A DNA stretch of 64,000 nucleotides. Source: Camarhynchus parvulus. Lineage: Eukaryota; Chordata; Aves; Passeriformes; Thraupidae. The position numbers were made by a program, and so were the translations under genes. Positions 48,327 through 61,300 of this stretch are shown piece by piece. The notes under the pieces are model-generated. The model was not told where the DNA came from, made no database searches, and worked only from the letters and a program-made list of their open reading frames with translations. The stretch covers positions 59,522,493 to 59,586,492 of the forward strand of contig NC_044573.1 in the NCBI RefSeq assembly GCF_901933205.1. Direction: 5' to 3'. Within the stretch, counting starts at the first letter, position 1. Every line of letters begins with the position of its first letter.

Positions 48327-51300
48327 TATCAAAACTGTGGAGAAGGACCCATCCATGTGACCTCATGGTTTGCAATATGGATTATGGAAGCAGAGTGAAT
48401 CTATGCTTGAGACTCTGTGCTATCACAAAGTTCAGGTTAGTATGATGATTCACTGACAGTGGACTTGTGGTCATCCCCTTCATTTACAATATAGTAAGGA
48501 GCATATACAATATAGCATTACAATACAGCATTTTTTTGCATAGAGCATGATTCTAGTAGGGTGAACAAGCCGAGAGACTAGTGTTCAGTGAAGATGAAGG
48601 TTGTGAAACACCTGCTCTCCTCTGCTAGCCCTCTTGATACTTTTCATGTCATTTGATCCATTCTGTGTGGCCTAAGACAGCTTTTATACACCTCTGTTTA
48701 GAAAGCATTTACATCACACAGCTTCCTCTTACACAGTAAGTATACTTGAAGTAAAAATCTATGTGTCTGTGGAAGGTGGAATGGGCAAACCCAGTCCTTT
48801 GAAGTGATGTGGAAAATCTTCCACCAAATTTGTGTGACTCAGATTGTAGAATCTGAATGTAGAATAGAGTCCTGTATGTTAAGTAAAACAAGGCTTCTGT
48901 GAAAGATCTTACTGGACTTTTCTACGTTTGCCTTTGGTCATTTACAAGTTGAGTCAGGTATTGCAGGTGATGGGAATAAGTGACGGCATAACTTGAGGAT
49001 CATGAATGTGGTTAATTTTAAACCATGTAATTCAGTTTAAATTGAAACTTAACCACATTTAAATAGATGGACTGCCAATTTATTTTCTAATGCAGACATA
49101 CCAGCCTTCTGCTACTTATTGTCTATATTAAAGCCTTCTCAATGCTTGCTCTTGTCAGATTGCACGTGACTGGCATAGTGCAACACTGCATGGTTACAGC
49201 CTCTCTTCCTGCTTTCAGCTCTGTAAAGTATATGCACTTTCAGTAACTTGGAATTTGGGCTTCTCTAGGATTAATCATCATTGATAAAATCTAGGCCTGC
49301 ACATGATTTGCTTTCTCTACCAGTTAGTGTGGGGTGGCAGTCCATTTACAGGCTACACATGGATGATGGAGGGAGTGGCTGAGGATAGACCAGGGGGATG
49401 CTGTGCGCTCACAGCTGCCTTCCCTGGCACAGAGGCATTTAGAAAGCCTTTGGTAAGCACAGGTTGAGAATTAGTATTACAGCAGCAGAAGAGGCTGTTG
49501 AAATCTTCTCTCTTGGTTTTTTTTGGGTAGTTAGAAATTGTGGATTCTCCTTCTCAGCTCCAGTCTGGTCTGGTCACCTGGTGAGACTACGGAGGGCTCT
49601 GTAGCTGTTACCAGCATTTCTGCATGGGTTTTTTTGGCACAGCTCCAGTGCTTGCGACCTTAGACAAAGGTGTGTCCCGTAAAATGGTATTAAAAATTTC
49701 AGGTGTCCAGTGTGTATTGGCGCTCACCCTCAGTGGAGCTCCACAGTCATTGGGAAGGAAATGTGAAGCAAAATGTTGCCCTAGATCATGCTGAGGTAGT
49801 AGAAACTTGCTATAGGAGAAGGCGTGGTTCTTCATGCAGAAAAACTGTTTTCTTAAGAGCCAAGAGGCTTAGGTCCCAAGTACTGTTTATCCTTGTTTCA
49901 GGTCTACATCCTCCCTTAAATGTAATTTCTTACTCTGTGAGGACAAATGGGAGGGCACTTTCAGAACAAAGGTGATTTGCTAAATGAAGAAATATGCTTT
50001 TTCAATTTCTTAGTATAGGAAAAAAAAATATTTTCTTGTACTTAATATTCTCTCAACAACTCCTGCCTATTGCACTTTGGCAGTTCCTGTTCCTTCTAGC
50101 TGGTTTTTTGGATTAAAAAAAAATATATGTTCAGATATATTAAAAATCATGAAAAAATTCTTATGCCTGCTACCTTAACATTTGTTTGCTGGAAAAGTGA
50201 AAATTTTCTTTGCTGCCTTTGTTTTGCACACTGTATGCTTGCAGTATTTTCTAATAGACATGAAGCGATGGTGAGCTTTTAAAATAATTTTGAGTGGCAA
50301 AATGCAAAGGTTCTGGTGTACCCTCTTGGTATGAATGCTCTGAGTATTGCTTTTTCTCCCTGCATAAAAATAAGAATGCCTTCTTTGGACTTAGCTTGCG
50401 AGTTCCAGGATCCATATTAGGTGTGTGTGATGGTTTGTTTTTTTTTTTTTTCAGTTGAGCATTTTAAAGCAGACTTGGACTAAAGAGCAGTCCTGATTTT
50501 ATACAGACTGGAAATCTCTGAGTTCGACCACCTACCCCCTGCATTTTCTCTCCTTTTGTCCACATTGGCAGTAATGGATTTACTCTGATCCTTGTTACAA
50601 AGATAGTCTTTTTAGTACTTTGTACTCTTTCCTTCTATTTCCTCCCATTGCCTTCAGACTTGTATAGTTTTTTCTGTCCCATACTACCTTCTCAGATTAT
50701 CATCTTAACTATGATTATCATCTTTGCTAGTCTATTCCTATACTATTTTATACTTGAGTAGCAACTTCTAATACTTTTCTCTTTTTGTCAATTCTCAGTG
50801 AAATACATTGTGTTACATAGTTACACTTGTCATTTATTATGGGTTATTTTATATATATATATGTATATAAGAATATATATATGCAAAGAAAAACTCCAAG
50901 GAGTCTTCTGTTTGTTTGGATTGTGAGGGACATAGCCCTTGCACGGGTGTGCTCATTTAAAGTTTGTGACTTGACCCTTCTGACTTGAAAGACTTTCTTC
51001 TCGGGTTTGAATATGTGTAGGTGTTTAATGAATGTTAATCCTGTACAAGATGAAGAAATGTGCATGATGATATGAGCTTTTAATTCAAATTTCAGCTTAG
51101 TAAAGCTTTGTATAGGCCCTTGAGAAATTTGTTACTCCCTATTATGCCTGATGTAAGTACAACAGATTTTAAATAGCTTGCTTTGTTTGCTCTTCCATGA
51201 CCTGCTCACTGCAATATGGAAAGCGGATACATAGCTGTCCAAGTCTGATTTGGAGTTAATCACATCTATCTTAATTTCATCCTGAGTCTTAAAGATAGGG

Positions 51301-54071
51301 CTCTTTGTTTAACAGTCAGGTGGACTCAGTTGTCTAACTGGAAAAGTTAGTCTGTCATGTCTTGTGTCTTTTACCAGTGAGTTAAGGATGATGTTTTTCT
51401 AGGTGTGCTTCTAGTTCCTCTTTGCTTTTATCAATTGGAGACTAGCTTTTCTTCCCTAGTTAAAACTTTTTTGATTCAGAATCATGGAGCCTTCTTGAGT
51501 AAGCAAGGCAGCCATTGTTATTAAGCCTTTTTGCCTCCAATAGTAAGCTCTCCCTTAATTGTTCTTGTAATTTATTTTTCAATAATTTCTACTGGATGAA
51601 GTCCTTTGACAGGGCTCTCTTTGCTAGTATGTTGCAAAGAGACAATCTAATCTGTGAGAACCTGAACAGAACAGAAATTTTTGGGAAGGTCTTCATGCTT
51701 TTAAGGGGATGTGAGGTAATCTTCCAATTCCAATGAATTTTTAATTGACAGTAAATATTCTAAGAGACAATAGGCTGGCTTAAATGCACCTTCATTTTTC
51801 TGCATTGCTCTTCAGAGCTAAATGTAAATGCTGAATGTTGATTATTCAACTGCAGAAACAAATGAAGTGGTTGATTGGTTTCCAGGTGCAGTTGCTGTTA
51901 TCAGGCTCCTTTGAGTGTATGTGAGGTGTTGTTGTGTGGCCACAGTGGTGTCTTTTGGGTTAGAGTATTCCACAATGCTGATACTGTGTGTGCTGCTGAG
52001 CTGCTGCCATCCTTGCTGGGTGAGGAAGCAATAGAAGTTGGGCTGAACACATGACACAGATAGCCTTGAGGCTGTGGTTGGAAGCCTGGTAAGGAATCTT
52101 CTGGGTTTTTTCCTCTATTTTCCTTTCTAATGCAGTCTTCAGGCCCTGCACAGCAAACTTCACCACTGGGACCATATGTATACTGCCTGTACTTGGCTTC
52201 AGGGCTTTTTCCAGAGAGGTGGACAGCAAGCATCCCTTACCCTCAGACTGTGGTTGTTCCTTGGGCCCAAAAGAGGAAGGGCAAAATCACAGGCTGGGGC
52301 CTGTGGGGCAGTGGTTTGAGAAAGTAGTGCTGTATGCAGCTGTGCAGTGCTGCAAATCCTCATTATCCTCTACCTCCTGAATCACACTGCTACCATGGTA
52401 TTGATGTATAATCACCCATAGTGCGGGAAGCAGTGTTAATGTTTATTGGCTTTGTCTTCACTCTGCTTGTTCATGCCAATTCTCATCTATAATGCAGATT
52501 GCATAAAGACATACCAATGTGTAATGAATACTGAACATCTGTACGGGGTACTGGCGAGCACTTTTTTGATAAAAGAGTTTGGCATACTGGCTGACTATTT
52601 AAATACCCACAAAGGAATCTTGTGATCTTGCTGTGTTTTATAAAACTTGCCCTAAATATTTAAAGACAATTTTGGGCATTCAAAAATAGCTTTATTGGGT
52701 GTTAGTGCAGCTCTTGAGTTTGAATTGTGCTTTTTCAGTAGGCATGTGTTTAAAAGAGAAAAGTAATCTAAAATTATTATATCCTAAACTATATGTGATA
52801 AAATATACCTTGACTATGTAACATGTTCAGTATTTTTCTTGTTGATGCTCACTTGAATTTCAATACCATGCACAAAAGATCTTTTTTCCTTTTTTTAAAA
52901 TCTCAATTAGCCATTAGTCTTACAGATCGTTATTTAATGGGTAGTGTATTAATGGACTTCCCACCCTAATTACTAAAATGAGTGCATTGCAAATGCACTA
53001 GTCAATCAATGACTGAATGTGTCTGTTGGATCTTGAACTCTTCTTTTTCACTGAATTGCCTCAGATACCAGAGAGTTTGTCTTCTGAATTTTAGTCACAC
53101 CTCAATAAAGTTTAGAGACACAAGTTGTAAACATTTTGTCATTGAACTCAAAGCTATTCTTAACTTGCTACCATTAGCTGTTCTTTTTGATGATAATTGG
53201 AGTTGATGATTTTATTGAGTGAGTAGAACCTTGTTTGGTTCTGCCCCATAGCTCTTAAAGCTCTATTGATGATGGTAAAGTGTGAGTTGGAAATACATGA
53301 ATGTGTGTACCAGCGTGAATGGCTGATACCCATCTGTCAATTAGATACATATAAAGGTACTCATATATAGGCTTATGTATATTTAAGGCTCTGGCCTTTA
53401 TTGTTCTTATGCTGATTAATGTAAAATCCTTTAGATTTGAGATATGCAATTCAGCAGTAATGCATTGGATTTATATCAAGGTTCAAGCTGCAGAATAGTT
53501 GTTGAAGCTATTTTATTGAAACCAGTCAAAAGATGCATGCTATGAACAGTAGCAGTAAAACATGATCAGGGCTGGTTTTCTATGTGCAGTTTTCCTCCTA
53601 AATACTTAGGATATATTCCAGAGACCAGGCTAAAACCCCTCTTCTAGGAGTTGGAACTAAGAATATGGAATCTCATTGAAGAAATTGAAATTCAGTAAGA
53701 GGATTAGTACTGTGGCTTGTAAACCTCTGCAAACCAAAGCTGTTTTCTTTTTCCAGGTGCATCCTAAGGTATGGGCAGCGGGAGGTGGTGGCTTGCACTC
53801 TGCCTGCTGTGAGCCTATTTGGCTCATTTATCTTCTAGGTCAGGTGTCTGCCTGTAAAACCCCAGAGTACTGAGCTGGATCAAAGAACAAAAAATCTGTT
53901 TTAAGTTGAAATCATTCAGTAATAGAAGGCTGTGAATGTAATGAACTTTCTGTTGAAAATACAGGGAGCTGGTAAAGCCTGGTTTTTACCTGGATCCTAA
54001 CTGCTGAGCCAGTGGGCCACATGGGCAGCTAAAGGGGTTTTGTGTAGAGGGTTGCACATTAGGTTGCTGAG
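48327..54071. other. AT-rich non-coding DNA
   Basis: No gene or known repeat was recognised. It includes T14 at 50438-50451 followed by CAG (acceptor-like) and an (AT)n tract at 50849-50882. A moderately GC-rich patch at 51900-52330 carries a 110-codon minus frame without recognisable features. Confidence 0.6.
50849..50882. repeat. Interrupted (AT)n microsatellite
   Basis: TA/AT dinucleotides run for about 34 bp, with a GTATATAAGA interruption in the middle. Confidence 0.9.
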
Positions 54072-54123
54072 CTCTTTCTTTCTTTCTTTCTTTTTTTTTT
54101 TTTCCTTTTTTTTTTTTTTTTTT
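54072..54123. repeat. 52-bp homopyrimidine tract (TTTC)n/(T)n
   Basis: An uninterrupted run of C and T starts with about four TTTC units and continues as T13-CC-T18. It is the longest pure pyrimidine tract noticed in the window. Such tracts can adopt triplex DNA and are prone to length errors in assemblies. Confidence 0.97.
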
Positions 54124-56761
54124 GTCATTGCTAAGAACGTTATGAATTGTTGCTAAGAGTTACCAAAAAAGTCGTTGACAATTCCAGGTCAAATAGACTT
54201 GAAAGAAGATCGCTGGCTATCGTACAAGGCTTGAGTGACAATAGTGCAGTAAGGCAGTATAATCCTAGCTTTCAAAAGACATCCATTTTCTTCCCCTCTC
54301 ATGTGGATTGTTCTGGAAGTGCTGAATAGCTTCTTAATGAGTCATAGGTTGTAACCCAGTCTGTGCTGTGTGTGTAACCCTCCTTCCCCCTTTGGTCAGT
54401 TATCACAGAGCTGACACAACACGGCTCTTTCAACATAGCTTCCAGTCAATTATTTTGAGGCCTTGGAGTCAGCCTGTATCAAGAGCTGCTGATAAGAGCG
54501 CAGGTTTTGCAAAAATGTTAATGGAAGATAGGGAATGCATTTTTATCCCTCCAGGCAACCTGTCTCCTTGAACCACTGCTATCCCCTGCTAAGAAGAGAA
54601 AATGACCTTAATAGTATAGCAGCTTTTGTTACTAAAGTTATATTTCTATATTTCACTTTTCAGATGAGTCTTTGAATTCAGAAGTAAGCATTCTGATGTT
54701 TCACAAGCAGGCTTCATAGAAATGAGTTTTTTCCAATGTTTGCATCTTCTGAATGAATCATTGAGTTTATTCTCTAAAATGAGAATAAATGTTTTACTGT
54801 GGCCCAGCCGTAGATAGACTAGATGCATCTATCAACAACTCATGAATTTCTAATTTTTTTTTTTTGAGGAAGACGTTAAGGTAGATGTGTCACTTTTTTT
54901 TTGTGTGTGTTCTTGGGTTTTATTTTTAGAATGGCAATATCTACCAATGGCACTGGAGACAGTACTTGCTATCTCAATATTACTGAGAAGTTACATCTCT
55001 GTATCCCTAAATAAATGTGATAACCACTTTCAGTGACTTAGGCTAGTTAAAAAAAGCATGTTATGTTACAGACTAAAGAGATGATGCATATAGCTGCATA
55101 CCCCAAATAAGTGTGAAAGGAACATGTCAGTGTTGTAGCAAGCAATCAGTTATTGGTTCCCTGGCTTCTTGTGGTTTCAAAATCCAGAGTTTGTGTATAT
55201 GAACCTAGCAGACCTGCATTGAGGAGTTGAAACTGCTGTACAATCCACTTTGTATTTAGAAAAATCTGTAGGAGAAAATACCTAGTAAGTCAAACTTTTG
55301 GACTTTATGTGAATGTTGTTTTTCACTTAAATGATATGAAACATGGATATAGATTTGAAAAGCATTTCTGAATATATAAAGCAAGCAGGTTCATTCAAGC
55401 TGGATTTTGTGTGAGGAGATAAACTTTTGATGTCAATACAGGGAATGATGTCAGGATGAAGCAGAGTTTGATAGCGCTGTAATACAAACCTCTTGTGATT
55501 CCAGGTTGGACTTTTTTGAGTGTGTGTGAACCTCTTTGCGTGGCTGGTGTAATTGTGCTGTAATTTTGTTTCTGCTTAAATGTTGTTTGTGATACTGGCA
55601 ATGCTGTTATATGATCATTTAACTCTGAATGCCTTCAACTGCTTTTGGAAGTAGTTTCATATACCACCATATAGTAGATGTTAATCATGCAAACAGTGCA
55701 CAGCTAAAATGTAGAGACTTGCCATTCTAAAGTGATTATTGTTTTAATAATCAGTTGATTATTTTTTATTAAACATCTGAGGGCTACCTTTCATAACCTT
55801 TTCAAGGGCTTAATCTGAATATTTCTCGTCTGATTCCTTCACTTATGTGAAATAAGTCCGGTTTATGCAGAAATGGAAGTGGTAAGGTAGGGTTTCAACC
55901 TAGTGGAATGCAATGTAATTTTATTTAGAAAGGTTTAGTCACATAAGTATGAAGACAAAGATGTAGTGGACCTTGATTATGGCCTAAAGCACTAATTAAA
56001 TACTTGAAGTGTACTTTGATTTTCTTCTTTTTTTTTCCCTGTATCCTTCAAGTGATGTCATGGCCATAGAAATAATCTAGCTTTCTGAAATTTGATTAGC
56101 TGCTGTAAAAGTAGTCTTTGCTTTGAAACAATCTGCTGTGAGATGTGTAGTGACAGTAAGTTGAACAACAGACTGTGAACTGTGCAGACTTTGCTATAAT
56201 AACTGTTTCTTAGGTGCTGCAGTTCTAGACATGTCATTTAAGTAACATCAGAAAAAGCATGGCAAGGCAGTTTTTTAAAACCATGGACAAGTCCAAAAAT
56301 TGTATGCTTCAGAATTTTCTGTTGTCAGCAGGGCATTATTAATCTGTTAATTGAATATTTCAGAGTAAAGACCTGCCAAACATATCCTGCCTTATTTCCC
56401 CCCTGTCCCACATCCCCACAGATAAACTCTTATTTTCACATATAGAAGTAACATTGACTTGTTAAAAATGAAAAATATTTTTCAGGTGTTCAGGTACTGT
56501 TTTATTTCTCTATGCTTAATCTGCTTTATGGTAATTTTTCTACTAAACTTTTACAGGTTCATTAATTTTGTCATTGTTGATCATTAGAATCTTTTGTCTC
56601 TTTATATTCATGATATGAATCCAACAGGGATTTGGGAATATGCAGCAGGGCTGGATTTAGGAATATCTAGCTGGTGACAATAGAAGCAGCAGTTTGAACA
56701 TCACTGTTTAATTTCCTCTGAAAATGGATCATGTTGCCTTTGGGGCTCTATGCACTGGAAA
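54124..56761. other. AT-rich non-coding DNA
   Basis: No gene, known repeat or RNA gene was recognised. Short T-runs occur near 54850 and 54890. Ordinary intron-like or intergenic sequence. Confidence 0.6.
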
Positions 56762-56793
56762 TATTCTAACCAGTTTTAAAACTGGTTGGAATA
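56762..56793. repeat. 32-bp near-perfect palindrome
   Basis: TATTCTAACCAGTTTT is followed immediately by AAAACTGGTTGGAATA. The halves are reverse complements with a single G/T wobble and no spacer. It could extrude as a cruciform or be the fused ends of a small inverted-repeat transposon. No flanking duplication was established. Confidence 0.92.
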
Positions 56794-57676
56794 CTTGTGT
56801 AGATCATGGTCTCTTTTTCAAACAATGCTGGTTTGTCTGACCTGTTTTCTCTTGAAAGAGCTCCATAAAATGACCCCAAACTGCAGTGTTAATATTCTGC
56901 TTATTGCTCCTCGAACATATTGGGAATCTCTTGTTCCGCTTAGAACTGTTCCTATACAATTCTAGATTCAAAATCACTTTGCCTTTATTTCTTCTTGCTT
57001 CAGTACAATATGTTGTCAAGCTTGCCTTCGAAAAGGTCAAGAGGATTTGTAGGTGTGAGCAAAAATGTAAGCCTGCTAATTAGGGAAACCAATGTAGAAT
57101 GTACCTATTTGAGGCTTTTATCAGCTAAATTGAGTTTAAGTTGTCTTGATTTGCTTATAAATTTAGGTCAGACCTGCAGAACTGTTCTGATCAAAGATTT
57201 GTTCATAAATCTGGTATTTAGCTGACAGCACAGTACTCTGTATTAGGAGGTCAGGGTTCACTTCACTGTTATTATTGCTAATGTAAATCTGCCCATTTCT
57301 CTGTGTTATGTTGGCTTTTTGCTCTGGTGACACTAATTTTTTTTTCCAAAGTGGCAAACTACATCAGAATGATTTATGACTTTGAGCAAAATGTTTTAAG
57401 GTTTTTTCCCCTGCTTATATGAGGGAAAACTTACCATTAAGTCCTCATGGCCAGGAAGAACCATAACTCTTTGTTTGAGGCTTCTTCTCCACTTCTCTAC
57501 GGAAAACAAATCCCAAAAAGTCACCACAGATGGAAACGTTTTTGGCTGGACCGTGGTATAAAAGTATTGCTCTTTACTGGCTTTACAGTTTTATGCACTG
57601 AAAGTTGTCTGATTTTCATAGGAGTGTTTAAGGTGTTGAATCCCAGCTGAACTTTTTTTCCTGCTTTAATTCTTAG
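56794..57676. other. Non-coding DNA before the terminal-exon candidate
   Basis: Several short open frames of 60-80 codons occur on both strands, including 57447-57650 on +. None has a recognisable product. The last 30 bases form a pyrimidine-rich tract ending in TTCTTAG at 57676. Confidence 0.5.
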
Positions 57677-57847
57677 TATAAGCTGTTACGGCCATTTTCC
57701 AGAAGTGATGACAGCTCTCTGCTGCGTTTTCTTCCACACAGACGACTAATACCGGGGATGCCTGTAGAGTGTTTTACATCAGATATGGCTGAGCATGCTC
57801 CAAGCCTGAGGAACATCACGTCAGCTCCTATCCAGGGGCTGCGCTGA
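57677..57847 (+). other. Weak candidate terminal coding exon
   Basis: After a pyrimidine tract ending in TTCTTAG, one frame stays open for 56 codons and ends at TGA (57845-57847). The peptide includes GMPVECFTSDMAEHAPSL and looks protein-like, but I do not recognise it. The segment is richer in G+C and CpG than its surroundings. An AATAAA lies about 0.5 kb downstream at 58361. A second strong acceptor-like tract (TTTTCTTCCACACAG, ending about 57740) lies inside, so the true exon could start there in another frame. Open frames this long are common by chance in the window, so confidence is low. It may instead be a conserved non-coding patch. Confidence 0.2.
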
Positions 57848-58360
57848 CCCAATGCAAAGCTCAGGCCAGGCTAATATGATTTTTTCCTAGTCTGGGCTTT
57901 TTAGTTCAGGCTGGCCACTATCTTAACACAGTGGCTCAGGGTGCTGGCAGGGCACACTTGCTTCTGCTGTAGAACCAGGGCAGAGCAACTCCCTGTCTGC
58001 CCAGTATGGATGTGCTGACTGTATTTAGTGAGCCTGAAAATCACTGCTTTCCAGAGCCTGACATTCTGTGGTTGCACCAGATGGCAGACTGGAGGAGCAC
58101 ATGCAGGGAGGCCTTAGGGCTGTGGGCACATGGCTGAAGTGGCAGGGACACTTTCATCCCTTTAGTAGGTAGTTAGTGAAGAGCTCACCTACTTTTGGAG
58201 AAGCTTGGATTAATTTTGTGTGTGTTGCTTAGGAAGCTGTAACTGCAACACTTACTTGATAATGGGAACACAGTTTTTCTCATTAGAAAAGGGAATCTTT
58301 TATGTTTGTGCTCATTAAGAGAGATTTCGCTGTTCTTCCTGGACTCAGCTTTGTCTCTTC
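57848..58360. other. Moderately GC-rich stretch, possible 3' UTR
   Basis: This roughly 0.5-kb stretch is richer in G and C than the average of the window, especially 57848-58160. It has no long open frame or recognised repeat. If the preceding exon candidate is real, this would be its untranslated tail. Confidence 0.25.
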
Positions 58361-58366
58361 AATAAA
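58361..58366 (+). promoter_or_regulatory. Possible polyadenylation signal AATAAA
   Basis: AATAAA is followed within 25-80 bases by GT-rich DNA (TTGGTAATTAGTGGT, then CAGGTGGTGGTGAC), the usual arrangement of a vertebrate poly(A) site. AATAAA is frequent by chance in AT-rich DNA, so the call depends on the upstream exon candidate. Confidence 0.2.
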
Positions 58367-61300
58367 AAAGACTCTGGATTGGTAATTAGTGGTATTTGCA
58401 CATGAGAGTAGATGGTTTTCAGGTGGTGGTGACAAATCTTTAGTTGCATATGCATTTTCATTAATAAATGACATAATTAGCCTTGGTGTTCTTTACTCCA
58501 TTAGCCAAGTTCCTAGCCTTAGAAATCAAAATGGCTAAGCTTTTCAGACTGTCTCATTCCCTAATCATTGACTGTCAGAGACAAAATGTTTTAAGCCATA
58601 GCTACAGTTACTGGACACTTTTATTCTTGTTCCTTTACATTTAGAATGTTAAATTTTTTTTTCTGTCATTTTTTTAGAGCATCCCCTCCTTTCCTGCAAG
58701 CAACACCAAAAAATCCCCATTCTACTAAAACTCTAAAGCTGTTATACTTTACTTTTCCGGTTGTAAAGTACTAACATGATGTTGCTGGAAGACAGAACTT
58801 GGTTTACATCACAGGACAAAGCACAGAAATATCTATTGGAGAGGAGGGATAAACATGGGCAAACACGTTTATAGTTCACAAGAAATCTTAAAAACATGAT
58901 GTAGATAAGATCTCATTTTTTTGTCACACATGAGAACGGTTTCTTGCACATTGCTATGTTTTAGCACTAAGTCAATGTATTTTCACTTCTAGGCTGAAAG
59001 TATACTGATCTTTTAATCAAAAGCTAACACTGCTGGGAATGTCCTCTAGGATGAAAAACTGCTGTTCTGTGTGCCCACATTTTGCTTTTAGGACAGAACA
59101 CACCACTGGTACTCTCTATTTTGTATTTTTTGTGTTTAAGTTGCTGCTATTTAAGATGAAGTATAGAAATAAAATTGCAATTCTTAGTATACAGACAGAT
59201 AAGATGGAGGACAATCACGAGTGCTACTTTTGGGAAGAAAAGTCAGACTGAAGAGAAATCAGTGAGAAGGTTTTTTATGCTATCAAAGCAATTTGGTCCC
59301 CTGTCAACTCATGCGTTATGGAGGAAAAATTGTGGAACTCTAGAAAGTAATTCTTACTCTCTGTAGCATAGTTCCCTTCCATTCCAAATTTTTGCTTTCT
59401 TCTCTCTGCTTAGTAAGCAAGAAGGAAGTGCTAAATGTAGAGTAAATTGAGTTGGAGTCATTTAATGACCATTCAGTTACTTTCAGTTACTAACCAGGAG
59501 AGTGGGTGGTCAGGCGGGTGGTTCTATCAAAGCTCCTGTATGTAGTGGAAGCTTCATGTTCTCACTTGTGACACAATAATGAAGCATCTATAATATCTAA
59601 ATAAATTTTGTGTAATTTGATGAAAGTTTCAACAAAGAGAACATTGGTCCTGTTTTCTATCAATTTAAAGCTCTCTGCTGCTCTTTTCTCAGTTAGCAAG
59701 TTGTGAAGCTATAATGAGTGACTGATACATAGCCAAAAGCATGGTAGGGACCATCAACTCTGGAAGTTTCATGTTCTGACACTCCATAAAAGCTAATTAG
59801 GAACAGCAGTGGCCCAGCAAGGAGCTGTTGCAGTAGTTTGTCATCAAACCTCAGGATGTATCTCAAAGGCTTTGAGATGAACTGAAATAAAACTGATTAT
59901 TTAGGAATTTTTAATCCACCCCATCTTTAGAGATTCCTCTAACACACATGCTACCTATTGATCTCTCAAGAGATAATTTGAAAATAAATGAATATGTAAG
60001 AATAAATTTGGATTTTTTAAACACTGTTATATTGTTAAAGAAATACAAGTGTAGCACAGGTAGTTCTTAATAAAAGCTGATACTGTTCTAGTTTTTACAG
60101 GACTTGGTTCTCACAAAAGTAAAATGGAGTAGAAATAATTAGAACAGAGTATTTCAAATAGGGTAGGGGAAAATCTCCAAGCCTTTTACAATGAAGCTAT
60201 ACTGAGAAATGGTCTGTTGAACCAAAGCAGTAGCTGCCTCTGATCATCAGCCCTCTGTCAGTGCAAGGGGAGTGAAACACCAAGAAAAAGTGTCTTATTA
60301 GCGGTACCCCTGGGTAAATTCCATTTTATTAAGAATGTTAGTTGTACGTATATTTTTGTTCATTCCAATATTACGTATTTGATTAAAAATAGAAATGCAG
60401 AAACTTTACCACTATTTGATCTTTGCTTATATTAGGAGGCTATATAAAGCATTTATTTTTCTGCAGAACAGTATCTGAAGTCTTCCTTTTATAAATGAGT
60501 AGGCCTAAAGTTGACTAAAGCTACTTGCTACTTTAGGCACTGACTGACTTAAGACTTGCTCATTTAATTGGGAGTTTGACATTTATTGTGATAATTCATC
60601 ATGAAGTAATTAACAACAGTGATTCTAACTAGAAATATTTTTATTGATTTTTTCCAAGTATTCATTCTGTTTGATTTGTATTGATGACTTATATAAAAAG
60701 AATTTGATATCAAGTCTTTTCTTCTTGGAAAAATATAACATTTAATGCTTATTCACTGTTATCCTTCTCTTGCACATTTTAATACTTGTTTTTTTCTTTC
60801 ACCTTATCCATTTAAATTAAGATGCTGCTGATAAAGAGCAGCACCTCTCCTCCTACCCATTCCCTTCTATTTTTGACAGCCTGAGTTGAAGAAGGCTGCT
60901 GCATTTAAAGCATTGCCATGTGTGTAAATAGCCCCTGTATGCATAACATCTCAACTCAAATATTTGTGTTAAAAAGTTCTTGTAATTTTAGCATCAATCT
61001 GCACTTATGTATTCCTACTATATTTAATACTGAGTAACAACTAAGGCTTACTTCACATTGATTATACATATTTCAGGCACAGCTGATGAGAGGACTCTTT
61101 GGCAGGGTTATGTCCTAGAGCAGAACTGTGTCACTCCAGTGCTGCTCCTCATCTTCTTTCTCTTCTTGAACTGACACTTTCTTTTTCTTGAATTCTTTAC
61201 ATCAGCAGCAATGTTCGGTGCCCCCACCCATAGGCCAACTAGTATATTTGTACATCCAGTATATTCAAGACTCTGACTAGTTTCTGTCAGCTAGTTGCTT

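Noticed and set aside
47743..48445. Two overlapping + frames of 148 and 230 codons with repetitive Leu/Ser-rich protein
   Set aside because: They are created by the 33-bp minisatellite, whose unit is a multiple of three, inside an LTR that reads on the other strand.
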